Shown here one piece after another: positions 1 to 8,071 of a stretch of 64,000 bases of DNA. The first letter of the stretch is position 1, and each line of letters begins with the position of its first letter. A program made the position numbers and the translations under genes. Source of the stretch: CAZRQL01 sp964602415 (GTDB lineage Bacteria; Bacteroidota; Bacteroidia; Cytophagales; Flammeovirgaceae); contig CAZRQL010000006.1 in assembly GCA_964602415.1 (NCBI GenBank), positions 1-64,000 on the forward strand. Direction: 5' to 3'. The notes beneath the pieces are model-generated. The model was not told the DNA's origin, did not search any database, and was given only the letters and a program-made list of their open reading frames with translations.

Positions 1-64
1 GGTTGGCTTGCGTATCGGCAAAAACCAAATGTGCTGTTTGTGCGGTCGGCTTTTTTACAATGAG

Positions 65-195
65 GCACAACGTTTTGCAGCTACCCGAAGGTGGCGATTT
101 CGAAGCGATTCACTGTCTGTCAAGCGCAAACTTTGATAGAAGCACAAAGCTTGATTTAACCACTGAACCGCCACTTTTGGGTAGGTGCTGTTATG
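65..195 (-). repeat. attC-like imperfect palindrome 3' of the DoxX-like gene
   Basis: Seen: plus-strand bases 81-96 (CTACCCGAAGGTGGCG) pair with 169-184 (CGCCACTTTTGGGTAG) over 16 positions, two of them G-T wobbles. Outside the stem, a GCACAAC box (65-71) faces a GTTATG box (190-195), with unpaired bases between box and stem on one side. On the minus strand this reads CATAAC, arm, loop, arm, GTTGTGC, which is the general plan of an integron attC site. It lies directly 3' of the DoxX-like gene. Inference: a cassette recombination site. The boxes fit the RYYYAAC/GTTRRRY consensus only loosely, so the call is tentative. Short ORFs that cross it are not treated as genes. Confidence 0.45.
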
Positions 196-1009
196 TAGCG
201 TTTTTCTTCTCATTATTATTGTCCACCGTTCATTTCTCTTTTGATTTTCTAAGTGCTTCTGAACACTTACTAAATGATTGTCCTTTGGTGTGAATACAGT
301 CACAGAAGTCATAACAAGGCTGTGAGTCGTCAGAATCTTTACAGTCAGAATAACAGTCCTGCAATGTATTTCTTGTTTTTTTGTCGTAAGAGTTAGTTAC
401 AATTAATACTGTCAATACAACTGTAATAAAAACTCCTATAAAGAATTTTACTGGAAATTTATTGTCAATTGGTGTCCGCTTAGTTTGGTCAACTTCTGAT
501 TTAACTAGTTTAAAGGGAAAAATGTATTTCAACTTGTTATAGTCCCAACATAATAGATAAAGGTTGGCTAGAACCATCAACGGTGAAGTTACAAGTGAAC
601 CGTCAAAGCCAACTGCTAATGATAAAATGCAAATGTTTAGAATTATAGGGAAATATAGAATTGCTCCAAGTGTCGCTGTCCGTGGTATAAGTAATAGAAT
701 CGCGGCTGTCACTTGAACATAACCAATGAAAGGGTAATAGTAGCCTGTATGATATAAGGCTTCCAAATAGTTGCCCATTGGGTGATTTACCGATAATGAA
801 GTAAATCGTTCGTCAAAGATTTTTGTCAGTCCGGAAGGAATAAACCCGGCAGCCAAAGCAATACGATTAAATACCGCAAAATAGTGAAACCACTTATTTG
901 ATTTCACAACATTGTGAATGTTGTCAAACTTGGTCGCTAAATTCATATGTTTTCTAAATTTCTCATTGTCTGCCGTTGGGTTCGGTGTGTCTTTAAAATG
1001 CTACATAAC
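190..1009 (-). mobile_element. Integron-cassette-like unit carrying the DoxX-like gene
   Basis: Seen: GTTATGTAGC at 190-199 and its exact reverse complement GCTACATAAC at 1000-1009 bracket the single gene. Read along the gene, the order is GTTATGTAGC, gene, GCTACATAAC, then the attC-like palindrome at 65-195. Known: an integrated integron cassette begins with TTRRRY and ends with an attC whose first box is complementary to that 5' end. This unit matches that logic over 10 bases. No integrase gene lies in the window, so if it is a cassette it is a stray one. Confidence 0.45.
230..946 (-). CDS. DoxX-like membrane protein with Cys-rich tail
   Basis: A 238-residue inner membrane protein. The first 150 residues have the layout of the DoxX/DoxD-like family: hydrophobic helices, an early FIPSGLTKIF segment (a loose form of the family's SG..K feature) and a later helix with IPRTATLGAI. 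A further membrane helix near residues 170-188 is followed by a tail rich in Cys and Asp, with six Cys in about 35 residues (CYSDC, CYDFCDC, CSE). That tail is not part of the usual DoxX fold and might bind metal or form disulfides outside the membrane. Biochemical role unknown. It is a single gene inside a cassette-like unit and looks more A+T-rich than the core genes further right, in keeping with transfer. Confidence 0.6.
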   Translation of the reverse strand: MNLATKFDNIHNVVKSNKWFHYFAVFNRIALAAGFIPSGLTKIFDERFTSLSVNHPMGNYLEALYHTGYYYPFIGYVQVTAAILLLIPRTATLGAILYFPIILNICILSLAVGFDGSLVTSPLMVLANLYLLCWDYNKLKYIFPFKLVKSEVDQTKRTPIDNKFPVKFFIGVFITVVLTVLIVTNSYDKKTRNTLQDCYSDCKDSDDSQPCYDFCDCIHTKGQSFSKCSEALRKSKEK

Positions 1010-1410
1010 TCATAAATATGCGCAACTTTTGTACCAAACATACGGCGGATTTTTGAGATTTACAAATTTTTTGAGGTATTTTTTAAAAAGCTGTAAATCA
1101 GTTATTAATTATCGAATATTTCTGTTAGCCTTTCTCAAACAATATAAAATGCGCATTGCACTTTTTTGTACTATTTGATATGAGATGCTAAGAAATTATT
1201 CGCTTAACAATACAAAATACGAAATACGTGTTTTGTATTGCCATTATAAATTATCCAAAGGGCTTTTGATTTTTTTAATACTTGTTTCGCTTACATGTGT
1301 GTAGCGCAAAGTCGCCAGCCTGTGAAAAAACCGACCCATAAAAATAAGAATTATTTTGAGTTCACATCAAAAAACTGTATTTTTATTGCGTTAAAAAAAC
1401 AGCTTGTTGT
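947..1410. other. Gene-free stretch between DoxX-like gene and IS stub
   Basis: No convincing gene. It holds the 5' cassette box of the DoxX unit (1000-1009), a GCGCAAC/TTGTACC stretch at about 1019-1035 that resembles one arm of the site at 65-195 (perhaps the end of a preceding degenerate site), and a strong hairpin at 1208-1240. The short ORFs here have no recognisable features and look like noise in A+T-rich DNA. Confidence 0.5.
1208..1240. repeat. Strong hairpin, 14-bp arms
   Basis: Seen: CAATACAAAATACG (1208-1221), loop AAATA, CGTGTTTTGTATTG (1227-1240). The arms pair at 13 of 14 positions, the exception being a T-G wobble. No T-run follows on either side, so a standard terminator is not obvious. 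It lies between two transferred-looking segments and could be the end of a lost mobile element or a REP-like hairpin. Confidence 0.5.
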
Positions 1411-1587
1411 CATGCCCCTGCAATGCAAAACAGACCGCTTTCAGATACGTTTTTTGAGTTTTGAAGACCAGATCAGCCCCGATAATTCGGTTCGGTTTAT
1501 TGATGCTTTTGTGGATAAATTGGAGTTAAACAAACTTGAATTTGCCGCCCAAACCATCAAAACCGAAGGCCGTCCCGCCTTTGAATG
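1411..1587 (+). pseudogene. Truncated IS1182-type transposase, N-terminal stub
   Basis: About 58 residues resemble the N-terminal (DUF772-like) region of IS1182/IS5-type transposases: a polar start, then SPDNSVRFIDAFVDKLEL, then KTEGRPAFE, where the family has an EGRP box and continues for several hundred residues. Here a TGA stop follows at once and no DDE domain is found downstream, so this is a dead fragment. The DNA after it (1588-1743) runs into the next gene without a recognisable IS end. Confidence 0.6.
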
Positions 1588-1743
1588 AGCATATTTTAAA
1601 CACCATGTAAGAGGCGTACCCGAGGCCGGACACCATGGCCGCAGATGGAAAAGGCTTTTATTTCACCATCGCGGGGAGTTTTTAATTTGTGGAAAAAGCA
1701 GTTGTTTGTAGTCAAATACTCAGTTTTAATCACTGCCTGCACC

Positions 1744-2460
1744 ATGCACTTACAAACCGTCTTAATGTTGTATTTTTTTGGTATGAGTCCTCTATTTGCT
1801 CAAAACATGACAAAGGAGCAACTCAACTACCCGCGTGTGAGACAAAGCCGCGAGTGGGCGGAAAAAATGCTCAAACCGCTTTTCGGGTCAAATCCTTATC
1901 CTGCCAAAGAGGTTTTTCTCAGGGTTTACAAAGAGGAAAAAGAGCTGGAAGTCTGGATCGGGAGTGCAGACACCATGAGGTTACTGACCACTTACCCTAT
2001 ATGTTATCTATCGGGTGGTGCAGGTCCCAAACGTGCGCAGGGAGATTTGCAAGTGCCTGAAGGACTGTACCAAATAGACTATTTTAACCCAATGAGTGCT
2101 TTTTATCTTTCTATGCGGATCAATTATCCCAACGCTTCGGACAGATTGCTCAAAGCGGCTCACAACGCGGGTGGAGAGATTTTCATTCACGGCGACTGTG
2201 CCTCAATAGGTTGCGTACCGATAGAAGACAACATCAAAGCCCTTTATTGGCTCTGTATCCAAGCCGAAAAACCCATCCAAGTCCACTGCTTCCCCGCCAA
2301 ATCAACAGGAAAATATTTCAGCCAACTCTGCCACCAAGCCGACAAGACGCTGAAAAACTTTTGGAGTCAACTTATGGTGTTTGATAAAGCGTTTAATCAA
2401 TACCACAAAATACCTAAATACCGAATTGACAGCAAAGGCAACTATATTTACCTAAAATAA
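1744..2460 (+). CDS. L,D-transpeptidase (YkuD domain, YafK-like)
   Basis: A secreted enzyme of 238 residues from the ATG at 1744; the frame is open further upstream, but that part reads through the IS-stub flank. Residues 1-20 form a signal peptide ending LFAQ. The YkuD catalytic motif is HGDCASIGC at residues 149-157, giving His149 and the nucleophile Cys157. The preceding GPKRAQGDLQVPEG segment is typical of YafK-type members, which remodel peptidoglycan or cleave protein-peptidoglycan links by exchange at a D-amino acid. The next gene, a secreted esterase, starts 6 bases later, so the two are probably co-transcribed. The substrate cannot be told from the sequence. Confidence 0.8.
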   Translation: MHLQTVLMLYFFGMSPLFAQNMTKEQLNYPRVRQSREWAEKMLKPLFGSNPYPAKEVFLRVYKEEKELEVWIGSADTMRLLTTYPICYLSGGAGPKRAQGDLQVPEGLYQIDYFNPMSAFYLSMRINYPNASDRLLKAAHNAGGEIFIHGDCASIGCVPIEDNIKALYWLCIQAEKPIQVHCFPAKSTGKYFSQLCHQADKTLKNFWSQLMVFDKAFNQYHKIPKYRIDSKGNYIYLK

Positions 2461-2466
2461 AAAAAT

Positions 2467-3237
2467 ATGCTGCACCATCAAATAAAAATCATGCTCAAGT
2501 TATTGCCTTTTGTGGTTATGGCTCAAGGTGTTTGGGCGCAAAGTCATCTCTTTGAAAGGCATATTTTTGTTCATCAAGGCGATACACTACCTTATCGGCT
2601 GATGAAGCCCACACCTGCAAAAAAAGACAGATTCCCGCTGGTGCTGTGTTTGCACGGGGCGGGCGAACGCGGTAGGGACAATGAAGCGAACCTCAAACAC
2701 GTAACAGCCCTGTTTGTGGACTCTGCAAACCGCGCCAACTACCCCGCTTTTGTGCTGGTGCCCCAATGCCCCCCTGACAAACGCTGGGTGGATGTAGATT
2801 GGCGTGCCGACAAACATACCATACCCAAAAGTGCGAGCCAACCAATGCAAGCCCTCATCAAACTGTTGGAGGAGTTGATTGTCAAGTATCCCATTGACAC
2901 TGAAAGGATTTACGTTACGGGGCTTTCTATGGGGGGCTACGGCACTTGGGATATTATTTGCCGCAAGCCCAACCTGTTTGCAGCCGCTGTGCCGATTTGC
3001 GGAGGTGGAGACGAATCGCAAGCCCACAAAATCGCGCACATGCCCATTTGGGTCTTTCACGGCAGCAAAGACGGCATTGTCAAAGTCCAACGCTCAAGAA
3101 ACATGGTGGAGGCACTAAAAAAGAAAGGGGCAAAAAATACCAAGTACACCGAATACCCCGACGTAGAGCATGACTCTTGGAAACCCGCCTACAAAGACCC
3201 GTCTTTAGCTGAGTGGCTCTTTTTGCAAAGAAAATAG
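2467..3237 (+). CDS. Secreted alpha/beta-hydrolase (esterase/prolyl-oligopeptidase-like)
   Basis: A 256-residue protein with a signal peptide (cleavage near GVWAQS, about residue 25) and a compact alpha/beta-hydrolase domain. The oxyanion motif LHGAGERG is at residues 62-69, the nucleophile elbow GLSMGGYG puts Ser at 154, the acid is probably Asp202 (GSKDGIV) and the catalytic base His235 (VEHDSW). The layout matches phospholipase/carboxylesterase or feruloyl-esterase-like proteins common in Bacteroidota. The substrate is unknown. It follows the L,D-transpeptidase by 6 bases and converges on manA, with adjacent stop codons. Confidence 0.75.
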   Translation: MLHHQIKIMLKLLPFVVMAQGVWAQSHLFERHIFVHQGDTLPYRLMKPTPAKKDRFPLVLCLHGAGERGRDNEANLKHVTALFVDSANRANYPAFVLVPQCPPDKRWVDVDWRADKHTIPKSASQPMQALIKLLEELIVKYPIDTERIYVTGLSMGGYGTWDIICRKPNLFAAAVPICGGGDESQAHKIAHMPIWVFHGSKDGIVKVQRSRNMVEALKKKGAKNTKYTEYPDVEHDSWKPAYKDPSLAEWLFLQRK

Positions 3238-4218
3238 CTATTGCTTAGGGACATAGGTTTCCAAAAACTCACAAATCTCATCACTCCAAATGCCTATGCT
3301 GCCCGAAGAAGCCGGAACCAGCACTGCCTCGCCTTGTGAGACCAAGGCTTCGCCTACCTCATTTTTGACTCTTGCAGAGCCTTTTATACAGGTCAAAATC
3401 ACAAATGAATCCAAAAATGAATAATCGCAAACCATCCTACGGTTTACCGAAATGATATTGGTGGCGAAATAAGGACATTCTACCAGACGCTGCGAGCCGC
3501 CAGGCAAAACGTCGGCTGTAACTTTGTTGCTACCAAGAGCTTCAAAATCAATGGCTTCTAAGGCCAGTTCGGTGTGGAGTTCGCGCTTTTGCCCGTTTTT
3601 GTCCACGCGGTCAAAATCATAGATACGGTAAGTAACATCGCTGGTTTGTTGGATTTCGGCCAATAAAATGCCCTTGCCGATGGTGTGAACCCTTCCGGCA
3701 GGTATAAAAAAACAATCTCCCTGCCGGACTTTCTCGCTGTGCATCAGGCTAAGGATTTGGCCACCAGCCAATTTGCTCAAGTACTCCCGTGCATCGGTTT
3801 TGCGCTCAAACCCGCTGATGAGTTCTGCATCGGCATCGGCTTGGATGATGTACCACATTTCGCTTTTACCCAAAGAGTTATGGCGTATTTGAGCCAATGA
3901 GTCGTTGGGATGGACTTGCAAAGACAAATCTTGGTCGGCATCCAAAAACTTAACCAGCAAAGGGAAGCGATTGTGATGGGCTGAGTTTTTGCCCAAAAGT
4001 TCCTCTCCCTGTTCTTTGATAAGTTCTTCTAAAGTTTTGCCCGCCAAAGTACCATTTTCGACTACCGAAACATCGCCCGGCACATCAGAGAGCACCCAAC
4101 TCTCGCCACAGTTGGGCAAAGAGCCAAAATCTTTTCCCAGAATGGTCTTGATTTTTTGCCCGCCCCAGAGCTTTTCTTTGTAAATGGGTTTGAACTTGAG
4201 GGGATACAGTTGCGCCAT
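3238..4218 (-). CDS. manA: Mannose-6-phosphate isomerase, class I
   Basis: A 326-residue cytosolic zinc cupin that interconverts mannose 6-phosphate and fructose 6-phosphate, the entry to GDP-mannose. Seen: the start LYPLKFKPIYKEKLWGG, typical of the short class I form; LVKFLDADQDLSLQVHPND with the zinc-binding Gln and His; and GRVHTIGKGILLAEIQQTSDVTYR with the later His and substrate-side Arg. The ATG at 4218 is chosen over a TTG five codons upstream. manC (53.2 kb) supplies a later GDP-mannose step, though it is not adjacent. Confidence 0.9.
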   Translation of the reverse strand: MAQLYPLKFKPIYKEKLWGGQKIKTILGKDFGSLPNCGESWVLSDVPGDVSVVENGTLAGKTLEELIKEQGEELLGKNSAHHNRFPLLVKFLDADQDLSLQVHPNDSLAQIRHNSLGKSEMWYIIQADADAELISGFERKTDAREYLSKLAGGQILSLMHSEKVRQGDCFFIPAGRVHTIGKGILLAEIQQTSDVTYRIYDFDRVDKNGQKRELHTELALEAIDFEALGSNKVTADVLPGGSQRLVECPYFATNIISVNRRMVCDYSFLDSFVILTCIKGSARVKNEVGEALVSQGEAVLVPASSGSIGIWSDEICEFLETYVPKQ

Positions 4219-4302
4219 GTTTTTTTTTTGCAAAACTCAATACTTTGCGCCTAAACTCAAAATTTCAGTCCCTAACAATTCAAATGCGACTGCTGACAAC
4301 CA

Positions 4303-4333
4303 TTGAGAACTTAGATAATTAGTTCTACCTTTG
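4303..4333 (+). promoter_or_regulatory. Bacteroidota-type promoter of coaX
   Basis: TTG (4303-4305), 20 bases, TACCTTTG (4326-4333), which fits the sigma-A -33/-7 pattern of Bacteroidota. The coaX ATG at 4339 begins only five bases after the -7 box, so the transcript should be leaderless or nearly so. Confidence 0.55.
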
Positions 4334-4338
4334 CGCCC

Positions 4339-5064
4339 ATGAAAGCCTGTGTGGATATTGGCAATACTCAAATCAAAGCAGCTCTTTTTTTGCAGAAAGA
4401 ACTTATCAAAACAGAAAAATTGAGTAGTATCTATTCGGCCATCCAATGGATAAAAACCAATCAGGCTACTTGTGGCATCATCAGCAGCGTGAGGAACCTG
4501 AGCACCGAAGAACTAACTGATATACAAGCAATTGAAAATATTTTTGTGCTTGATTTTCAAACTCCTTTACCTTTTGAGAACCGCTACGCCAGCCCTGAGA
4601 CACTGGGAAGCGATCGTTTGGCGGCTGTGGCAGGGGCACAGGTTTTGTTTGGGGATGAAAATATACTCGTCGTGGACGCAGGAACTTGCCTGACAATAGA
4701 AATTCTACAAAATGGTAAATACCTTGGCGGGGCTATTGCTCCGGGTATCTCTATGAGAATGAGGGCTATGAATGAGTTCACGGAAAAGTTGCCCATGGCA
4801 GAAATACCTGAGTACCTGCCACAATATGGAAACGACACCCGTACATGCTTGCAGTGCGGGGCTGTATGGGGAGCCGTTTTTGAGATTGAGAGCTGGTATA
4901 AAAAACTGGGCAGTGCCAGGCTGGTGATGACCGGCGGGGACGCTCCGGCCATCTACCCAAAACTCTTCGAAAACCAACCAGCAGAACACAAAAAATGCCA
5001 TCGGGTTCCCGATTTGGTTTTAATTGGATTAAACGCTATTTTAGAGCATGTTACGAATAACTAA
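4339..5064 (+). CDS. coaX: Type III pantothenate kinase
   Basis: A 241-residue cytosolic kinase of the ASKHA fold that phosphorylates pantothenate with ATP, the first step of coenzyme A synthesis. Seen: the phosphate-1 loop DIGNTQIKAA (residues 6-15), GSDRLAAVAGA with the substrate-side Asp and Arg, VVDAGTCLTIE (phosphate-2) and GGAIAPGISMRMRAM. Length and motif order are those of complete CoaX. The 3' end overlaps the following outer membrane protein gene by 17 bases, so the two are probably one transcript from the promoter just upstream. Confidence 0.93.
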   Translation: MKACVDIGNTQIKAALFLQKELIKTEKLSSIYSAIQWIKTNQATCGIISSVRNLSTEELTDIQAIENIFVLDFQTPLPFENRYASPETLGSDRLAAVAGAQVLFGDENILVVDAGTCLTIEILQNGKYLGGAIAPGISMRMRAMNEFTEKLPMAEIPEYLPQYGNDTRTCLQCGAVWGAVFEIESWYKKLGSARLVMTGGDAPAIYPKLFENQPAEHKKCHRVPDLVLIGLNAILEHVTNN

Positions 5065-6352
5065 CTTGATTTTTTGCTTATCTTTGATAGGGCAAGTATG
5101 GGCACAGGGGGGCAATACGCCCTATTCGCTGCTGGGGCCTGGCGACATCATCCGTCAGGGCAGCCTGCGGCAGATAGGCATGGGCGGCACAAGCCTCTCC
5201 AGCGGGAACTTCCTGCATGCCAACTTTATGAACCCCGCTTTACAGACATACAATTACTTCACGGTATTTGAGGCGGGCTATTTGGCCGAGAGGAAATGGG
5301 TGAGTACCGACAAAGTAACCCAGCGCGACTTGCAGGGCAACCTTGCTTTTCTTTCTTTGACTTTCCCTATCTTGAGCAAAGCCGTAAAGCACTCTCAGCG
5401 AAGCCGTTGGGTGATTGGGACGGGTTTACGACCGCTTACCTTCATCCAATCGGAAGGCAGTCGTGTGATTCAAGTTGCCCAAAGTCCCGCCTTTTCACGC
5501 GAAACTTACAGGGGTACAGGAGGCATCAATCAGTGGTTTTTTTCCAGCGGATACCAGTTGAACCGCCGCATTTCGGTAGGTGCAGAGGCAGCCCTCAATT
5601 TTGGTTCGCTCACGTATCTACAAATTTCTACCTTGGAAAACGTCCAAAATTTCTACACCCTCAACTATACCGATCGCCTGACAGTGAGTGATTTCAGCTA
5701 TAAATTGGGCTTGGCTTACACCGACTCTATCAATAGAGACTGGCTTTTTCATGCGGGAGCAACTTTCATACCCCAAAGCAACTTGTCTGCTGTTTTCAAC
5801 CGCTCTGTCGTGCGCAAAGACTTGGGAGACAGAACCATCACAACCGACACGATTGTCAATGACGAAAAAGTGATGCTGACCATGCCTTTCAGGCTTGGGG
5901 TGGGTTTGAGCATCGAAAAAATCAGCACTCCGCTAAGGCCTTTCAAGGTCATTTTCAGCCTCGAAGGCCATATCGCCCAATGGGAAAACTACCGCAATCC
6001 CGTAGGTGCTCCCAACCTCAACAACCTTTCCAACACCACCGATTTGCGTATGGGTGTAGAAATTACCCCCAATCCGCTGGCCGTTACGGGCTACTGGAAG
6101 CGGGTGCAATACCGAATCGGATTGCAGTTCGCCCAAACCCCGTGGAAAATCAATGGCAAAGAAATCAACGATCAAAACCTATCGCTGGGCATGTCTATGC
6201 CCGTAGGCAGAAACTACACAGCACTAAATTTGGCCTTGGTAGCAGGGCAACGAGGAGAAGCAGACGAAAGCAGAATCGGTGAAAAATATATCCGTCTTAT
6301 GATTGGGCTTACCATAAATGACAAGTGGTTTGTGAGAAGAAGATTTTTATAG
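5048..6352 (+). CDS. Outer membrane beta-barrel protein (FadL/OmpP1-like)
   Basis: A 434-residue protein with a signal peptide (cleavage after VWAQ, residue 20), then GGNTPYSLLGPGD and IGMGGTSLSSGNF. That G-rich start recalls OmpP1/FadL/PorV-like barrels, whose N-termini read GxxGAGxAxxG. The rest alternates aromatic and polar residues as beta-barrel strands do and ends in a strand with aromatic residues (WFVRRRFL). Function unknown; a transport or surface role is inferred only from the fold. It overlaps the end of coaX by 17 bases. The link to CoA synthesis may be positional only. Confidence 0.6.
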   Translation: MLRITNLIFCLSLIGQVWAQGGNTPYSLLGPGDIIRQGSLRQIGMGGTSLSSGNFLHANFMNPALQTYNYFTVFEAGYLAERKWVSTDKVTQRDLQGNLAFLSLTFPILSKAVKHSQRSRWVIGTGLRPLTFIQSEGSRVIQVAQSPAFSRETYRGTGGINQWFFSSGYQLNRRISVGAEAALNFGSLTYLQISTLENVQNFYTLNYTDRLTVSDFSYKLGLAYTDSINRDWLFHAGATFIPQSNLSAVFNRSVVRKDLGDRTITTDTIVNDEKVMLTMPFRLGVGLSIEKISTPLRPFKVIFSLEGHIAQWENYRNPVGAPNLNNLSNTTDLRMGVEITPNPLAVTGYWKRVQYRIGLQFAQTPWKINGKEINDQNLSLGMSMPVGRNYTALNLALVAGQRGEADESRIGEKYIRLMIGLTINDKWFVRRRFL

Positions 6353-6506
6353 AAAACTGATTGTCAGCATTCTAATTTAATGCTTTAGAATGCAGATAAG
6401 ATTATTCAGTTTTATTATGAAAATATTTTGGGAAATTATTGTCAGCCAAGTGTCAATTTTACGACAGTATTTTTTTGATTTTTATTATACTAAAATAATC
6501 ACTTAT

Positions 6507-7889
6507 ATGAAAAAGCTACTTTGCTTCATCTGGCTTGGCCTAAATTCTTTTCCTTTGCTTTTGGCTCAATGCAATTGCCCTGTGCCCTTGGAAAATGGAT
6601 ACTGCTTGGGAAAAGACCCGGGTACAGCCAAAGAAAAAGGTGTCCTATTGCAAGATGCCGCCAAAAACAAAGATTACGCCACCGGTTACGAGGCCTACAA
6701 ATGGTTTTTGGAAAACTTACCCGCTTACAACAAATCTTTGTACCAAAATGGAGAAACCATACTGTACGGGTTGGTCAACTCTGAAAAAGACCCTGCCAAA
6801 AGAGCTACTTATCTCAATGAGTTGATGGAATGCTTTGACAGAAGAATTGCATGCTTTGGGGAAGAAACCACCGTTCTGACCCGGAAAGGCTCTTATGCGT
6901 ACCCTTACTTGGCAAGCGACCCTTCAAAAGTTGATTACATATATGACTTGTATTCAAAAATTTACCGTCTTACCGGAGACAAAACCAACGAAACCTTGCT
7001 GGACTACCTGATGAGTTCTGCGGTGCTTAAAAAGCAAACCCAAAAAACCTCACCCACCGACGACGAAATTCTCGAACTCTATGACAAACTCGAAAATACC
7101 ATTGAGACGAAAATGGCTTCGGCAGATGAAGAAGGCAAGAAAAAACTCGAAGCCCTCACCGAAAAGTTTTTTGATTTGCTTTCTAAATCCATCAAATTTG
7201 ATTGCGAGTTGGCCATCAATAAATTGTGCCCCAAATTCCGTGACAATCAAGATGATTTGGGCTTGGCCCGCTTGATAGAACGCTCCATGAAAGAGTGCAG
7301 AGACAACGAGTGCTATGTGTTTACGGTAAAAATCCTTTTTAACAAAAAGCCTACTGCCTCAACAGCAGAAGCCATAGAAAACTTGTACAAACTCCAATAC
7401 GGTAAAGCAATAGAGGCCAAAAACGAAGCCGCCCAAGCCGAGGCACTCAAAGAAATTGAAAAATGGACTCAAACCGCCATAGAGTTGTGTGAAAAAGAAA
7501 ATTGCTCAAGGCTCTACCACCTCAAAATGGAAATGGCCAAAATGAAGCGCAACCAAAACAAATTTGTCGAAGCACGCAGCCTTCTATTGGAAATAGCCGC
7601 CAAAGACAAAGAACAAGCCTCTGAGTGCTATACCCTAATTGGGGATATGTACTTGGCTAGCAGTTCGGCTTGCACGGGAGACGGCGACAACTGCACGCGA
7701 TTCGGGTTTGCAATTGCCGCCTATGAGATGTACCAACGCGCTGGAAATCAAGCGGCTATGAACAGAGCCATGAACTACTTCCCTCTCAAATCAGATTGTT
7801 TTGTCATCCCGCTGGAAGACGGCGCGCCCATCAACTTGGGATGCTGGATAGGTGGACAAGTCAATTTGAAAACCAGAAAATCCAAATAA
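6507..7889 (+). CDS. Secreted Cys-rich TPR-like protein
   Basis: 460 residues from the ATG at 6507; the frame stays open upstream to 6390, but the signal peptide (MKKLLCFIWLGLNSFPLLLAQ) fixes the start. The mature part is helical, with TPR-like stretches: YEAYKWFLENLPAYNKSLYQNG near the start, and KFVEARSLLLEIAAKDKEQASECYTLIGDMYLAS with AIAAYEMYQRAGNQAAMNRA near the end. Cys residues recur (CNCP, CFDRRIACF, CRDNECY, CEKENCS), as expected of an exported protein with disulfides. It probably acts in the periplasm as a scaffold. A terminator-like hairpin follows at 7916. Confidence 0.55.
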   Translation: MKKLLCFIWLGLNSFPLLLAQCNCPVPLENGYCLGKDPGTAKEKGVLLQDAAKNKDYATGYEAYKWFLENLPAYNKSLYQNGETILYGLVNSEKDPAKRATYLNELMECFDRRIACFGEETTVLTRKGSYAYPYLASDPSKVDYIYDLYSKIYRLTGDKTNETLLDYLMSSAVLKKQTQKTSPTDDEILELYDKLENTIETKMASADEEGKKKLEALTEKFFDLLSKSIKFDCELAINKLCPKFRDNQDDLGLARLIERSMKECRDNECYVFTVKILFNKKPTASTAEAIENLYKLQYGKAIEAKNEAAQAEALKEIEKWTQTAIELCEKENCSRLYHLKMEMAKMKRNQNKFVEARSLLLEIAAKDKEQASECYTLIGDMYLASSSACTGDGDNCTRFGFAIAAYEMYQRAGNQAAMNRAMNYFPLKSDCFVIPLEDGAPINLGCWIGGQVNLKTRKSK

Positions 7890-7915
7890 AAAATATTTTG
7901 CCAAAATAATTAATC

Positions 7916-7946
7916 GCCACGGACTTATATCTGTGGCTTTTAATTT
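7916..7946 (+). terminator. Terminator after the TPR-like gene
   Basis: GCCAC (7916-7920) pairs with GTGGC (7933-7937) and is followed by TTTTAATTT. It is a short stem with a T-rich tail just past the stop codon of the upstream gene. Confidence 0.45.
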
Positions 7947-8071
7947 AATAAATTAGCAACTAAATAAAATAGTTTAATTACCAATTTAGTTGGGTTTTTA
8001 TTGGTCAAATGGCCTGTTTTTTTAAAAAAACCCGACAGTTACAATATGAACAAAAGTCAATAGATACTTTT

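Noticed and set aside
55..312. ORFs on both strands across the left-end palindrome
   Set aside because: They read through the arms and loop of the attC-like structure and into the DoxX gene; no domain, and the DNA is better explained as a repeat.
918..1178. 86-codon ORF overlapping the DoxX start
   Set aside because: A+T-rich chance frame with no family features and no promoter.
1645..1743. N-terminal extension of the L,D-transpeptidase from 1645
   Set aside because: The extra 33 residues read through the IS-stub flank; the signal peptide begins at 1744.
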